From: an uncultured Pseudohongiella sp.
GTDB taxonomy: Bacteria; Pseudomonadota; Gammaproteobacteria; Pseudomonadales; Pseudohongiellaceae
Length of the DNA stretch: 64,000 bases
Reading direction: 5' to 3'
NCBI GenBank assembly: GCA_951812715.1
Contig: OX638323.1
Span: 1,840,577-1,904,576 of the forward strand
Of the stretch, positions 8,446 through 19,404 are shown one piece after another (position 1 is the first letter of the stretch; each line of letters opens with the position of its first letter). The notes beneath the pieces are model-generated. The model did no database searches. It had not been told where the DNA came from and worked only from the letters and a program-made list of their open reading frames with translations. Made by a program: the position numbers and the translations under genes.

Positions 8446-9707
8446 TGACTGGCGGCATCCAGGCCGGATTGGGCGTGGGCGATCCGGTCGAGCTGCGAGA
8501 AGGTGACGCCGAGCTTGAGGCAGGCTTCGGCGCTGGGGATCTGTTTGAGCGCTTCGTACGGCGTGGTGACGCCGGCGCGCGGATGCAGCCGCTTTACCTT
8601 GCCTTTGGCGTCGCGCCGCTCGACCCGGAACCGGCAGGGTCGGTGATAGTTCAGGGAGGGCGACAGGCGTTACCGTGCGAACGCGTCGATTCGGGTGGCG
8701 AAATGCCGGGGGATATGGTCGTGACCGAAGTACTTGCGCACCACATGGGCGTTCTTGCCTTCGACCAGGGCGTTGTCGTTACTGCGCCGGGGGCGCGACT
8801 TGGTGGACTCGGCATGGAGTTTGGCGAGCAGGTCCGCGACCTGGTGGTTGACGTACTCCGAGCCGTTGTCGGCGTGGAGTCCCCGGATGCGGAAGGGCAT
8901 CTGTTCCAGCAAGCTGGTCAGCACGGAAAGCAGGAAACGCTCCGAGATGGCTTCGACCGCGGCCACCAGTTCGAACTGGGTCGTCTGATCGATCAAATTG
9001 ATCAGATAGATGCCCTTGACGCCGTTCCGGTCGCCTTGGCGCACCGTGCCGATCCGCAGGAATCCGGGCTGCCCGTCGGGTCGGTCGCCTTGAGCAAGCC
9101 GACCGCGACCGCCGAGGGGCAGGTCTTGTCGAACGTCGTCCACTGTCAGTACCGCAGTAATACTCCCCAAAAGCGCCGAAGTAAAAATCCCCAGTTTTCG
9201 CTTCCGCCACCACATCCGGTAACCTCGGGTCTTGCTCAGGTTGTAGATGTGGCTGGGGGAGATGCTCGCCAGGCGCGCGAACCGCCCGTCGCCGAACAAC
9301 CGGTACTGCCGGCGCAGCACTTCCGCCGTCACCGGCCCCGACATCTGCCGGTAGGCCTCGTCGATCTCGGCTAGCAAAAGAATGTCCGCGGGTTGATAGA
9401 CCCGCGGAAAATCGCGACCGCTGTTGCCGGTCCGCGGATCCACCACGCTGCCCGTGTCGCGGTGCCGGCGGATCAGGCGCTCGATCCGAGGCAACGACAA
9501 GCCGGAGAACTTCGCCAGATAACGGCAGATCGTCCCCTTGCCGGCGCGCCTGAGCCTCTGGTATCCGAATATATCGAGGGTGGCGCGCACAAACTCATAC
9601 GCGTCCTCGCGGTCCAACGGGTGATAGTCAACAGGCTCGTTGCCTTCCAGGCAGAACCGTACCTGATTCAGTGTCGTCATGCGACGGGTCCTGAATCTCA
9701 CAATCAT
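8446..9707 (-). pseudogene. Decayed integrase-core (DDE) IS transposase (copy 1)
   Basis: The N-terminal region is intact (about residues 1-170, including SGLSLPRIERLIRRH and ISPSHIYNLSKTRGY). Reading then shifts at least once near 9080-9190 before PGFLRIGTVRQGD. It stays open through LHADNGSEYVNH and NDNALVEGKNAHVVRKYFGHDHIP, then shifts again near 8690. The tail (LNYHRPCRFRVERRDAKGKVKR, TPYEALKQI) continues in another frame to about 8446. In DDE integrases of this type the first block usually reads RVDTVHQGD; here the Asp is Gly. The gene is therefore both frameshifted and catalytically altered. The family is IS481/IS3-like by motif; an exact assignment was not possible. Confidence 0.8.
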
Positions 9708-9730
9708 TCTCCATGATTACTAAAACTCGC

Positions 9731-9792
9731 CTTCACCATCACTTAGCTGTGGAATCGGCCTCCTCGTTCACCATCATTTAGCATTGGACAAG
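9731..9792 (-). repeat. IS 5' terminal sequence (copy 1)
   Basis: Two TTCACCATCA(C/T)TTAGC sites and the terminal ATTGGACAAG, matching 8381-8442 in direct orientation. A diverged version in the other orientation (TTGTCCAACGAAACATGA...) is at 24289-24350 before IS copy 3. Confidence 0.7.
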
Positions 9793-9800
9793 GCTGCGAT

Positions 9801-9829
9801 TTGCAGTTTGCGGTTTTAGAGCATAGAAT
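9801..9829 (+). promoter_or_regulatory. Candidate promoter for the giant repeat gene
   Basis: TTGCAG (9801-9806) and TAGAAT (9824-9829) with a 17-nt spacer, immediately inside the IS end and about 45 nt before the TTG start at 9873. The IS boundary may have set this promoter. Confidence 0.4.
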
Positions 9830-9872
9830 CGAGTGAACTTCGTGGCTCCTCGATCATCGAGGTTTACTCGTT

Positions 9873-12800
9873 TTGCGTATTTCATGGCCAGCCTTCCTGT
9901 TATTGGCGGCTTCTAGTTCAACGTTTTTTGCTGCTGGTTCGCTGGCGCAAGCGCCCATCGTCTGGGGCAGTGCATCGCCATCCAACTTCAAGGCCGATGT
10001 AGACACGACCACGCTGAGTTGGGGCAGTAGTGGGGCGGATTCCTGTGAATTCCAGGGAGAGTCGATTGCCATCAGCGGGTCGTTGACCGGCGGGCCTTAC
10101 GCGGCCGGCAGCCATGCAATCACTTTTTCCTGCAGCAACGAATCTGGTTCGACGCCCTACACGATCAACTTCCAGGCCTGGTCGCCGCCGACGCTGAACA
10201 GTTTCTCGCTGAGCAGCGTCACGATCTATGAAAACCAGAGCGTAACGGTCAGTTGGAGTTCAACCGACGCCAACGCTTGTATTTTGAGCACGGGAGGGGG
10301 CAGTCAACCCCCGAACGGAAGTCTGACCTTTCCCGCGAACAGTTTTGCTCCGGGCGTCATCAGCGGATCGATGCATTGCACCGGTTATGGAGGCACGTCG
10401 AACACGCGCTCGGTTTCCTTGACGGTGCTGACCTGGATCGATACCGATAACGATGGCGTTCATGACGACGAAGACACCGACGACGATGGCGACGGCATGC
10501 CCGATGTCTGGGAAATCGCCAACGATCTGGATCCCTTGGTCGCCAACGCCGATGGCGATCCCGACGACGACGGCGACAGCAACCTGACGGAATACAACAA
10601 CGGCACCGATCCGCAAACGCATGAGGTGGCGCAACTGTTGAGCGCGACCTTGTCCGCGAACACGATTTACGAAAACGAAAGCCTGACCTTCTCCTGGAGT
10701 TCCCGTTACGCGACTGCTTGTTACGCCAACGATACCAGTTCCAGCGCCAGTATCGGCAGCGCGGGCATCGGCAATACATCCGCGAGCGCCGGCGTCGTCG
10801 GCAAGGCGGACAACGCATGGGATCCGAACGGCAGCGTAACCTACGAGCCCAACTTTTTTGATGTCGGGTCATTCAGTTATGAATTTTATTGCAGCGGCCC
10901 TGGCGGGGCTTCCGCGAAGGCAACGATTTTGCTGACGGTGCTGACCTGGATCGATACCGATAACGATGGCATTCATGACGACGAAGACACCGACGACGAT
11001 GGCGACGGCATGCCCGATGTCTGGGAAATCGCCAACGATCTGGATCCCTTGGTCGCCAACGCCGATGGCGATCCCGACGGCGACGGCGACGACAACCTGA
11101 CCGAATACAACAACGGCACCGATCCGCAAACGTATGAAGTGGCGCAACTGTTGAGCGCGATCTTGTCCGCGAACACGATTTACGAAAACGAAAGCCTGAC
11201 CTTCTCCTGGAGTTCCCGTTACGCCACTGCTTGTTACGCCAACGATACCAGTTCCAGCGCCAGTATCGGCAGCGCGGGCATCGGCAATACATCCGCGAGC
11301 GCCGGCGTCGTCGGTAAGGCGGACAACGCATGGGATCCGAACGGCAGCGTAACCTACGAGCCCAACTTTTTTGATGTCGGGTCATTCAGTTACGAATTTT
11401 ATTGCAGCGGCCCTGGCGGGGCTTCCGCGAAGGCAACGATTTTGCTGACGGTGCTGGCCTGGGTCGACACCGACGGCGATGGCATTCATAACGATTTCGA
11501 TCTCGACGACGATGGCGACGGCATGCCCGATACCTGGGAAATCGCCAACGGTCTGGATCCCTTGGTCGCCAACGCCGATGGCGATCCCGACGACGACGGC
11601 GACAGCAACCTGACGGAATACAACAACGGCACCGATCCGCAAACGCATGAGGTGGCGCAACTGTTGAGCGCGATCTTGTCCGCCAACACGATTTACGAAA
11701 ACGAAAGCCTGACTTTCTCCTGGAGTTCCCGTTACGCCACCGCTTGTTACGCCAAGGAGACCAGCTCCAGCGCCAGTATCGGCAGCGCGGGCATCGGCAA
11801 TACATCCGCGAGCGCCGGCGTCGTCGGCAAGGCGGACAACGCATGGGATCCGAGCGGCAGCGTAACCTCCGAGCCCAACAGTTACGAGGTCGGATCATAC
11901 AGTTACGAATTTTATTGCAGCGGCCCGGGCGGGGCTTCCGCGAGCGCAACGCTGTTGCTGACGGTGCTGGCCTGGGTCGACACCGACGGCGATGGCATTC
12001 ATGACGATTTCGATCTCGACGACGATGGCGACGGCATGCCCGATACCTGGGAAATCGCCAACGGTCTGGACTCCTTGGTCGCCAACGCCGATGGCGATCC
12101 CGACGGCGACGGCGACGACAACCTGACCGAATACAACAACGGCACCGATCCGCAAACGTATGAAGTGGCGCAACTGTTGAGCGCGATCTTGTCCGCCAAC
12201 ACGATTTACGAAAACGAAAGCCTGACCTTCTCCTGGAGTTCCCGTTACGCCACTGCTTGTTACGCCAACGATACCAGTTCCAGCGCCAGTATCGGCAGCG
12301 CGGGCATCGGCAATACATCCGCGAGCGCCGGCGTCGTCGGCAAGGCGGACAACGCATGGAATCCGAACGGCAGCGTAACCTACGAGGCCAACTTTTTTGA
12401 TGTCGGGTCATTCAGTTATGAATTTTATTGCAGCGGCCCGGGCGGGGCTTCCGCGAAGGCAACGATTTTGCTGACGGTGCTGGCCTGGGTCGACACCGAC
12501 AAGGATGGCATTCATGACGATTTCGATCTCGACGACGATGGCGACGGCATGCCCGATACCTGGGAAATCGCCAATGGTCTGGACTCCTTGGTCGCCAACG
12601 CCGACGGCGATCCCGACGGCGACGGCGACGACAACCTGACCGAATACAACAACGGCACCGATCCGCAAACGCATGAAGTGTCGCAACTGTTGGACGCGTC
12701 CTTGTCCCCGAGCACGATATACGACCATGAAAACGAAAGCCTGACTTTCTACTGGAGTTCCCGCTACGCCACCGCTTGTTACGCCAACGACAACAGTGCC

Positions 12801-15800
12801 GGCGCCACCGGCGCGAACAACGCTTGGGAACCGAACGGCAGCGTAACCTTCGTGCCAGGTCATTTTGATGTCGGGTCATACAGCTATCAATTTTATTGCA
12901 GCGGCCCGGGTGGGGATTCGGAGAGCGTAACGCTGTTGCTGGAGGTGCTGTCCTGGATCGATACCGACGGCGATGGCATTCATGACGCTATCGACCTTGA
13001 CGACGATGGCGACGGCATGCCCGATACCTGGGAAATCGCCAATGGTTTGAACTCCTTGATCGCCAACGCCGGCGGCGACCCCGACGGCGATGGCGACGAC
13101 AACCTGACCGAATACAACAACGGCACCGATCCGCAGACGCATGAAGTGGCGCGACTGCTGAGCGCGTCCTTGTCGGCGAGCGAGATGTACGACAATGGGG
13201 AGCTGATATTCTCCTGGAGTTCCGGCTACGCCAGCGGCTGTTACGCCAACGATACTGGTTCCGGCGCCAGTTTCAGCGGCGTGGCCATTGCCAATAATTT
13301 GGCGAGCGTCAATGGCGCCGCCGGCGGCAGCGCATGGGTTTCGAACGGCGCTGCCATCTTCCCGTCCGGCAGTTTCGCGGCCGGGACATACAGCTATCAG
13401 TTTTATTGCAGCGGCCCCGGCGGGGATTCCGCGGGCGCAACGCTTTCGCTAACGGTAACTGCCTGGGTCGACACCGATGGCGATGGCATTCACAACGATA
13501 ACGATTCCGACGACGATAACGACGGCATGCCCGATACCTGGGAAGTCGACAACGGTCTGGATCCCTTGGTCGTCAACGCCGACGGCGATCCCGACGGGGA
13601 CGGCGACGACAACCTGACCGAATACAACAACGGCACCGATCCGCAAACGCATGAAGTCGCGCAACTGTCAAGCGCGATCTTGTCGGCGGACACGATGTAC
13701 GAAAATGGCAGTCTGACTTTTACCTGGAGCTCCCGTTACGCCAGCGGCTGTTACGCCAACGATACCGGTTCCGGCGCCAGTTTCAGCGGCGTGGCCATCG
13801 CCAATGATTTGGCGAGCGTCAATGGCGCCGCCGGCACGAGCAGCGCATGGGGCCCGAACGGCGCTGCCATCTTCCCGCCCGACAGTTTCGCCGCCGGGGC
13901 ATACAGCTATCGATTTTATTGCAGCGGCCCCGGCGGGGATTCCGCGGGCACAACGCTTTCGCTGACGGTAACTGCCTGGGTCGACACCGACGACGATGGC
14001 ATTCATGACGATGACGATCCCGACGACGATAACGACGGCATGCCCGATACCTGGGAAATCGACAACGGTCTGGACCCCTTGATCGCCAACGCCGATGACG
14101 ATCCCGACGGCGACGGCGACGACAATCTGACCGAATTCAGTAACAACACCGATCCGCTAACGTATGAGATCGCGCAAGTATTGAGCGCGAGCTTGTCGGC
14201 GAGCGCGATGTACGACAATGAAAGCCTGACTTTCTCCTGGAGTTCCCGTTACGCCAGCGACTGTTACGCCAACGAAAGCAATGCCGGCGCCACGGGCGAT
14301 CCATGGGATCCGAACGGCAGCAAGCTCTTTCCGCCCGACTTTTTCGAGGCCGGGGAATTCAGCTATGAATTTTATTGCAGCGGTCCCGGCGGGGATTCGG
14401 AGAGCGTAACGCTGTTGCTGACGGTGCTGGCCTGGATCGATACCGATGGCGATGGCATTCATGACGATGACGATCCCGACGACGATAACGACGGCATGCC
14501 CGATACCTGGGAAATCGACAACGGTCTGGATCCCTTGGTCGCCAACGCCGATGACGATCCCGACGGGGACGGCGACGACAATCTGACCGAATACGACAAC
14601 GGCACCGATCCACTAACGTATGAAGTGGCGCAACTGCTGAGCGCGACCTTGTCCGCGAGCACGATGTACGACTATGAAAGCCTGACTTTTACCTGGAGTT
14701 CCCGCTACGCCACCGGCTGTTACGCGAACGACAGCGTCACCACCTTAAGCTATTCCGCGGTTGCCATATCGTCAAACAAGACGGCGACAAAGAACGGCGG
14801 CTGGGCTCCGAACGGCAGCGAGATCTTCCCACCCGGCAGTTTCGATGCCGGGGAATACAGTTATCAATTTTATTGCAGCGGTCCGGGCGGGGAGTCCGAG
14901 CGCGAAACGCTTTCCCTGACGGTACTGACGCGAAGGGATACCGATGGAGACGGTATTCCTGACGATGACGACCTCGACGACGATGGCGACGGCATGCCCG
15001 ATACCTGGGAAATCGCCAACGATCTGAATCCCTTGACCGCCAACGCCGACGGCGATCCCGACGGCGATGGCGACGACAATCTGACCGAGTACAAAAACGG
15101 CACCGATCCGCAAACGCATGAAGCCGCGCGGCTGTTGAGCGCATCCTTGTCCCCGAGCACGATTTACGACAATAAAAGCGAAAGCCTGACCTTCTCCTGG
15201 AGTTCCCGCTACGCTACCGCTTGTTACGCCAACGACAACAGTACCAGCGCTGGTTACGGCATCGCGGCCATCGCCAGTACATCCGCGAGCGTCACTGGCG
15301 TCGCCGGCAAGAGCAACGCATTGGCCCCGAACGGCAGCGAAACCTTCCCGCCCGGCTTTTTCGAGGTTGGGGACTACAGCTATCAATTTTATTGCAGCGG
15401 TCCCGGCGGGGATTCCGCGAGCGCGACGATTTCGCTGACGGTGCTGGCCTGGACCGACAACGATGGCGATGGCATTCATGACGATATTGACCCCGACGAC
15501 GATAACGACGGCATGCCCGATATCTGGGAAATCGCCAACGGTCTGAATTCCCTGATCGCCAACGCCGATGGCGATCCCGACATAGACGGGGACGACAATC
15601 TGACCGAATACAAAAATGGCACCGATCCACAATCGTATGAAGTCGCGCAACTATTGAGCGCAACCTTGTCGGCGAGCACGATTTACAAAAACGAAAGCTT
15701 GATCTTCTCCTGGAGTTCCCGCTACGCTACCGCCTGTTACGCCAACGACAACAATGCCGACGCCACCGGCACGAACGACGCATTGCCCCCGAACGACAGC

Positions 15801-18800
15801 GTAACCTACGGGCCCAACTTTTTCGAGGTTGGGGCATACAGCTATCAATTTTATTGCAGCGGCCCCGGCGGGGATTCCGCGAGCGTAACGCTTTCCCTGA
15901 CGGTGCTGGCCTGGGTCGACAACGATGGCGATGGCATTCATGACGATTTCGACCCCGACGACGATAACGACGGCATGCCCGATACCTGGGAAATCGCCAA
16001 CGGTCTGGACCCCTTGACCGCCAACGCCGACGGCGATCCCGACGGTGATGGCGACAGCAACCTGACCGAATACAACAACGGCACCGACCCGCTAGCGTAT
16101 GAAGCCGCGCAAGTGTTGAGCGCGGACTTGTCGGCGAGCAAGATTTACAAACATCAAAGCTTGACTTTCTCCTGGAGTTCCCGCTACGCCACCGCCTGTT
16201 ACGCCAACGACAACAATGCCGACGCCACCGGCACGAACGACGCATTGCCCCCGAACGACAGCGTAACCTACGGGCCCAACTTTTTCGATGCTGGGGCATA
16301 CAGCTATCAATTTTATTGCAGCGGCCCCGGCGGGGATTCCACGAGCGTAACGCTTTCCCTGACGGTAATAACCTGGATCGACACCGACGGCGATGGCATT
16401 CCCGACGATGTCGACCTCGACGACGATGACGACGGCATGCCCGATATCTGGGAAATCGCCAACGGTCTGGACTCCTTGACCGCCAACGCCGATGGCGACC
16501 CCGACGACGACGGCGATGATAATCTGACCGAATTCAGTAACAACACCGATCCGCTAACGCATGAGATCGCGCAAGTGTTGAGCGCGGACTTGTCCACGAG
16601 CACGATTTACGACAATGAAAGCGAAAGCCTGACTTTCTCCTGGAGTTCCCGCTACGCCAGCGCCTGTTACGCCAACGACAGCAGTGCCGGCGCCAGCACG
16701 GGCGACGCATTGGAACCGAGCGGCAGCGCAACCTTTCCGCCCGGCTTTTTCGAGGTCGGGGAATACAGCTATCAATTTTATTGCAGCGGTCCCGGCGGGG
16801 ATTCGGAGAGCGTAACGCTGCTGCTGAAGGTGATGGGCTGGGTCGACACCGACGGCGACGGTATGCCCGATAACTGGGAAACGGAGCATGGACTGGATCC
16901 CCTGGATGGCGCGGACGCGAACCAGGATCTCGACGGCGACGGCGACAGTAATCTCGAGGAGTATCAAAACGGGACCAACCCAGGGATTTACGAAACCGCG
17001 CGGTTGCTGGATTACGCTCTGACTGACCATGAGATCTATTCCAACGAGTCCGCTGAATTCAATTGGAACTCCCGCTACGCGGACGCCTGTTACTTCGAAG
17101 ATGACAATGTGAATCTCGGCACGGCCGGCCCGCTCGCCAGCGACGCAGGGCAGTTCGGTAGCGGCGTTTGGGAAATCGCCATGTACTGTACCGGCCAGGG
17201 CGGCGATTCGCCGATCGACACTGTTACCTTGACTGTCGCGGAATGGCTGGATACGGACGGCGACGGGGTGCACAATGATATTGACGACGATGACGATAAC
17301 GACGGCATGCCCGACGATTGGGAGCAGGAGCATGGCCTCGATAGCGAAGATGCTGACGATGCCGAGTTGGATGCCGATGGTGACGGATTTTCCAATCTCG
17401 CGGAATATCGGGCGGGCACCGATCCGGAGGATGACTCGGATCATCCCGAGATTGAGACCGTCAATGGATTTACTTCGGATTACGCGCTGTACAAGGTGAT
17501 AATAATCAACGAGGGAAGCTTTGACTTGACCTCGACCACCAAATCCGGTTACAGCAGCGAGCACTTGCTGGTGCGGCGCGGCGCCGCCGCATCGGCGCTG
17601 ATCGAGGATTTCGCCATGAGGGAATCCGCGACGTCGAACGAATTCAGTTTTTACAGCGCCAACGCGGCCTGGCTGACGACGATCGATAGCGAGTCCCCGA
17701 TGGAAACGAGCCCCGTGGTCGACGATTTCAACGGCGACGGCGTGGACGATTTGGCGCTTACCGGGCTCGCGGAGGCGAATTTCTCGGGCGAGGATCGCAT
17801 CGTGTTCGCCAATCCCAACGCCACGAGCGCCTACACGCCAACGCGTGCCGCGCTACTGGACAACGACGCGCGGGATTTTTTCGGCAGTCTGGCCAACTGG
17901 ATCGAGGGGTCGCGCAATTTCGACGACGATGTGGAGGCCGATTTTCTCGCCGAACATCCCGACGGTAACACGCAGCTCAAAGGCATTGGCGGCGGTCAGG
18001 CCGCGGAACAGCCCGACGACAAAAAGCAGCGCAAAAGCGTTGGCGGCGACCAGGTTATTGATCTGGATTACTGGGTGGACGAGGTTTCCGTGGAAGAGGT
18101 CGCCAGCGGAGCGGTCTACGCCGATCCGTCAAACCCGCCGCCGATCTCCGAGTACCCCGCCGAATGCTTCAACCAGTTGGTGTTCTGCCGCATGGCTTAT
18201 GTGTATGAGGATACGACGGGCTTTCAACTCGACCCCTCCCGAGGGTGGAATTTTCCGGGGAATATCACGGAAATCACCGACGCCGATGTAGTCACGGCCG
18301 CCCGCGATGACGATTTTAATATCACGATCACGATCCTGCTGACGCCCGGGGATCCCGTCAGCGCGTTCGTGTATCTGGCGATAAATTTTCTTGCGTTTTG
18401 GAACGACGACGACGATCCGCCTTCGGCGGGTATGCGGGATGCGACGCTGCTATGGGACACGATTCTGTCGCCGCTGGGCAATACCGGCAAGATCACGGTG
18501 GGTTCGCCCGAAGCGAAGGTGTTGCACGATCTGCTTGGCGGATATCTTGGCGTGGAAGTACTGGAAGGCGCCCTGATGGACGTGCTGCGGGAGGAACTTC
18601 CCGAGTTGATTGATTTCGATATCGAAGAGTACGACGAGGGTTTGCTCCGGGATATATTGATCGTATTGAACGATGCGCAAGGCAGGATAATAATGCAGGC
18701 GCCCCAAAATCCAATCGTAGAACCACCTACTCCTCATTATGATCCAGATAGCCCTAATGCTGATATCCTTAAGGATATTACTTGCTATCCTACTTGCGAG

Positions 18801-19382
18801 CCAGATGACTTCACAAAAGAACAAAAAGATGCAATTAATGCAAGAATGAAAGAGTATTTTGACGACGAGCTTGATACTGGAATAATTGACGAACAGGATG
18901 CAATGTTATTGGTACATAATTCCAAGTTATGGGACTTTGCATTTGAATTAGGGATAGAGTTCGTCGTAGTGTTAGATAAAATAAAATGGGAGTTTGTGCA
19001 ACGGAAAACAGATTTTAAATACTACAAGGTTGGATACCGTCGTGGTAAAAATCGAATTCCAATTCATAATCATCCTTCAGCTATTGCATCTGACGGTATC
19101 TGGGAAAATGATCTTGATGAACAGGCTATACTTTATGGGGAAGATATATGTGGTGATAATGAGAAAGATTTTTGGAATTACGTAAGCTATGTTGAAGAAA
19201 GTGGTACGCGTCGTCTTTCGCGCGCCAAGGTTAGCGAAATGATTGCAAATCTGCCCGGTAGAGCTGAAGCCAGACCTGAAAGATTTTCGTATCAGGTATA
19301 CTCGGAATCCTCGAGAACTTGGATTGACTTGTCAAGAGAAAGAAGGGTAGAAAGATTTGCTTATGATTGTGAATCAAATTGA
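9873..19382 (+). CDS. Giant exported calcium-binding repeat protein with AT-rich C-terminal tip
   Basis: A 3,169-residue protein with signal peptide 1-26 (ending GSLAQ). Residues 27-185 are Ig-like and unique. Residues ~185-2525 are a tandem array: an aspartate-rich thrombospondin-type-3-like segment (DTDGDGIHDD...DDDGDGMPDTWEI...DPDGDGDDNLTEY) alternates with an Ig-like segment (LTFSWSSRYATACYA...SYQFYCSGPGGDS). I count 15 Asp-rich modules, the last two degenerate. Near residue 2614 a FG-GAP-like PVVDDFNGDGVDDLALTG follows. From about residue 2940 (base ~18690) the DNA turns AT-rich and the protein loses repeat character; the tip contains HNHPS at 3065-3069. The start is TTG at 9873; an in-frame stop at 9834 and no ATG between leave no better choice. 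The repeats probably bind Ca2+ and form a long surface stalk; the role of the tip is unknown. Two small exported proteins follow directly. Confidence 0.85.
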   Translation: MRISWPAFLLLAASSSTFFAAGSLAQAPIVWGSASPSNFKADVDTTTLSWGSSGADSCEFQGESIAISGSLTGGPYAAGSHAITFSCSNESGSTPYTINFQAWSPPTLNSFSLSSVTIYENQSVTVSWSSTDANACILSTGGGSQPPNGSLTFPANSFAPGVISGSMHCTGYGGTSNTRSVSLTVLTWIDTDNDGVHDDEDTDDDGDGMPDVWEIANDLDPLVANADGDPDDDGDSNLTEYNNGTDPQTHEVAQLLSATLSANTIYENESLTFSWSSRYATACYANDTSSSASIGSAGIGNTSASAGVVGKADNAWDPNGSVTYEPNFFDVGSFSYEFYCSGPGGASAKATILLTVLTWIDTDNDGIHDDEDTDDDGDGMPDVWEIANDLDPLVANADGDPDGDGDDNLTEYNNGTDPQTYEVAQLLSAILSANTIYENESLTFSWSSRYATACYANDTSSSASIGSAGIGNTSASAGVVGKADNAWDPNGSVTYEPNFFDVGSFSYEFYCSGPGGASAKATILLTVLAWVDTDGDGIHNDFDLDDDGDGMPDTWEIANGLDPLVANADGDPDDDGDSNLTEYNNGTDPQTHEVAQLLSAILSANTIYENESLTFSWSSRYATACYAKETSSSASIGSAGIGNTSASAGVVGKADNAWDPSGSVTSEPNSYEVGSYSYEFYCSGPGGASASATLLLTVLAWVDTDGDGIHDDFDLDDDGDGMPDTWEIANGLDSLVANADGDPDGDGDDNLTEYNNGTDPQTYEVAQLLSAILSANTIYENESLTFSWSSRYATACYANDTSSSASIGSAGIGNTSASAGVVGKADNAWNPNGSVTYEANFFDVGSFSYEFYCSGPGGASAKATILLTVLAWVDTDKDGIHDDFDLDDDGDGMPDTWEIANGLDSLVANADGDPDGDGDDNLTEYNNGTDPQTHEVSQLLDASLSPSTIYDHENESLTFYWSSRYATACYANDNSAGATGANNAWEPNGSVTFVPGHFDVGSYSYQFYCSGPGGDSESVTLLLEVLSWIDTDGDGIHDAIDLDDDGDGMPDTWEIANGLNSLIANAGGDPDGDGDDNLTEYNNGTDPQTHEVARLLSASLSASEMYDNGELIFSWSSGYASGCYANDTGSGASFSGVAIANNLASVNGAAGGSAWVSNGAAIFPSGSFAAGTYSYQFYCSGPGGDSAGATLSLTVTAWVDTDGDGIHNDNDSDDDNDGMPDTWEVDNGLDPLVVNADGDPDGDGDDNLTEYNNGTDPQTHEVAQLSSAILSADTMYENGSLTFTWSSRYASGCYANDTGSGASFSGVAIANDLASVNGAAGTSSAWGPNGAAIFPPDSFAAGAYSYRFYCSGPGGDSAGTTLSLTVTAWVDTDDDGIHDDDDPDDDNDGMPDTWEIDNGLDPLIANADDDPDGDGDDNLTEFSNNTDPLTYEIAQVLSASLSASAMYDNESLTFSWSSRYASDCYANESNAGATGDPWDPNGSKLFPPDFFEAGEFSYEFYCSGPGGDSESVTLLLTVLAWIDTDGDGIHDDDDPDDDNDGMPDTWEIDNGLDPLVANADDDPDGDGDDNLTEYDNGTDPLTYEVAQLLSATLSASTMYDYESLTFTWSSRYATGCYANDSVTTLSYSAVAISSNKTATKNGGWAPNGSEIFPPGSFDAGEYSYQFYCSGPGGESERETLSLTVLTRRDTDGDGIPDDDDLDDDGDGMPDTWEIANDLNPLTANADGDPDGDGDDNLTEYKNGTDPQTHEAARLLSASLSPSTIYDNKSESLTFSWSSRYATACYANDNSTSAGYGIAAIASTSASVTGVAGKSNALAPNGSETFPPGFFEVGDYSYQFYCSGPGGDSASATISLTVLAWTDNDGDGIHDDIDPDDDNDGMPDIWEIANGLNSLIANADGDPDIDGDDNLTEYKNGTDPQSYEVAQLLSATLSASTIYKNESLIFSWSSRYATACYANDNNADATGTNDALPPNDSVTYGPNFFEVGAYSYQFYCSGPGGDSASVTLSLTVLAWVDNDGDGIHDDFDPDDDNDGMPDTWEIANGLDPLTANADGDPDGDGDSNLTEYNNGTDPLAYEAAQVLSADLSASKIYKHQSLTFSWSSRYATACYANDNNADATGTNDALPPNDSVTYGPNFFDAGAYSYQFYCSGPGGDSTSVTLSLTVITWIDTDGDGIPDDVDLDDDDDGMPDIWEIANGLDSLTANADGDPDDDGDDNLTEFSNNTDPLTHEIAQVLSADLSTSTIYDNESESLTFSWSSRYASACYANDSSAGASTGDALEPSGSATFPPGFFEVGEYSYQFYCSGPGGDSESVTLLLKVMGWVDTDGDGMPDNWETEHGLDPLDGADANQDLDGDGDSNLEEYQNGTNPGIYETARLLDYALTDHEIYSNESAEFNWNSRYADACYFEDDNVNLGTAGPLASDAGQFGSGVWEIAMYCTGQGGDSPIDTVTLTVAEWLDTDGDGVHNDIDDDDDNDGMPDDWEQEHGLDSEDADDAELDADGDGFSNLAEYRAGTDPEDDSDHPEIETVNGFTSDYALYKVIIINEGSFDLTSTTKSGYSSEHLLVRRGAAASALIEDFAMRESATSNEFSFYSANAAWLTTIDSESPMETSPVVDDFNGDGVDDLALTGLAEANFSGEDRIVFANPNATSAYTPTRAALLDNDARDFFGSLANWIEGSRNFDDDVEADFLAEHPDGNTQLKGIGGGQAAEQPDDKKQRKSVGGDQVIDLDYWVDEVSVEEVASGAVYADPSNPPPISEYPAECFNQLVFCRMAYVYEDTTGFQLDPSRGWNFPGNITEITDADVVTAARDDDFNITITILLTPGDPVSAFVYLAINFLAFWNDDDDPPSAGMRDATLLWDTILSPLGNTGKITVGSPEAKVLHDLLGGYLGVEVLEGALMDVLREELPELIDFDIEEYDEGLLRDILIVLNDAQGRIIMQAPQNPIVEPPTPHYDPDSPNADILKDITCYPTCEPDDFTKEQKDAINARMKEYFDDELDTGIIDEQDAMLLVHNSKLWDFAFELGIEFVVVLDKIKWEFVQRKTDFKYYKVGYRRGKNRIPIHNHPSAIASDGIWENDLDEQAILYGEDICGDNEKDFWNYVSYVEESGTRRLSRAKVSEMIANLPGRAEARPERFSYQVYSESSRTWIDLSRERRVERFAYDCESN
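10429..17450 (+). repeat. Tandem in-frame ~513-bp repeats in the giant gene
   Basis: About 15 units, most of 400-515 bases. Units 1-5 (10429-12950) are almost identical at DNA level, including synonymous positions: units starting at about 10429 and 10942 differ at only a few bases over 513. Later units drift and lose part of the Ala/Ser/Gly loop of the Ig-like half. This pattern fits recent unit duplication at the 5' side. Confidence 0.9.
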
Positions 19383-19404
19383 AATTCTGCGATACTTGAA
19401 AATC

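Noticed and set aside
10260..16731. Long arginine-rich open frames on the minus strand of the giant gene
   Set aside because: They mirror the GAC/GAT-rich repeats (read as Arg/Ser codons in reverse), recur with every unit and have no ribosome sites.
10429..17450. Repeat array as a CRISPR or non-coding satellite
   Set aside because: Units are ~500 bp, keep one open frame throughout and encode folded-domain patterns.
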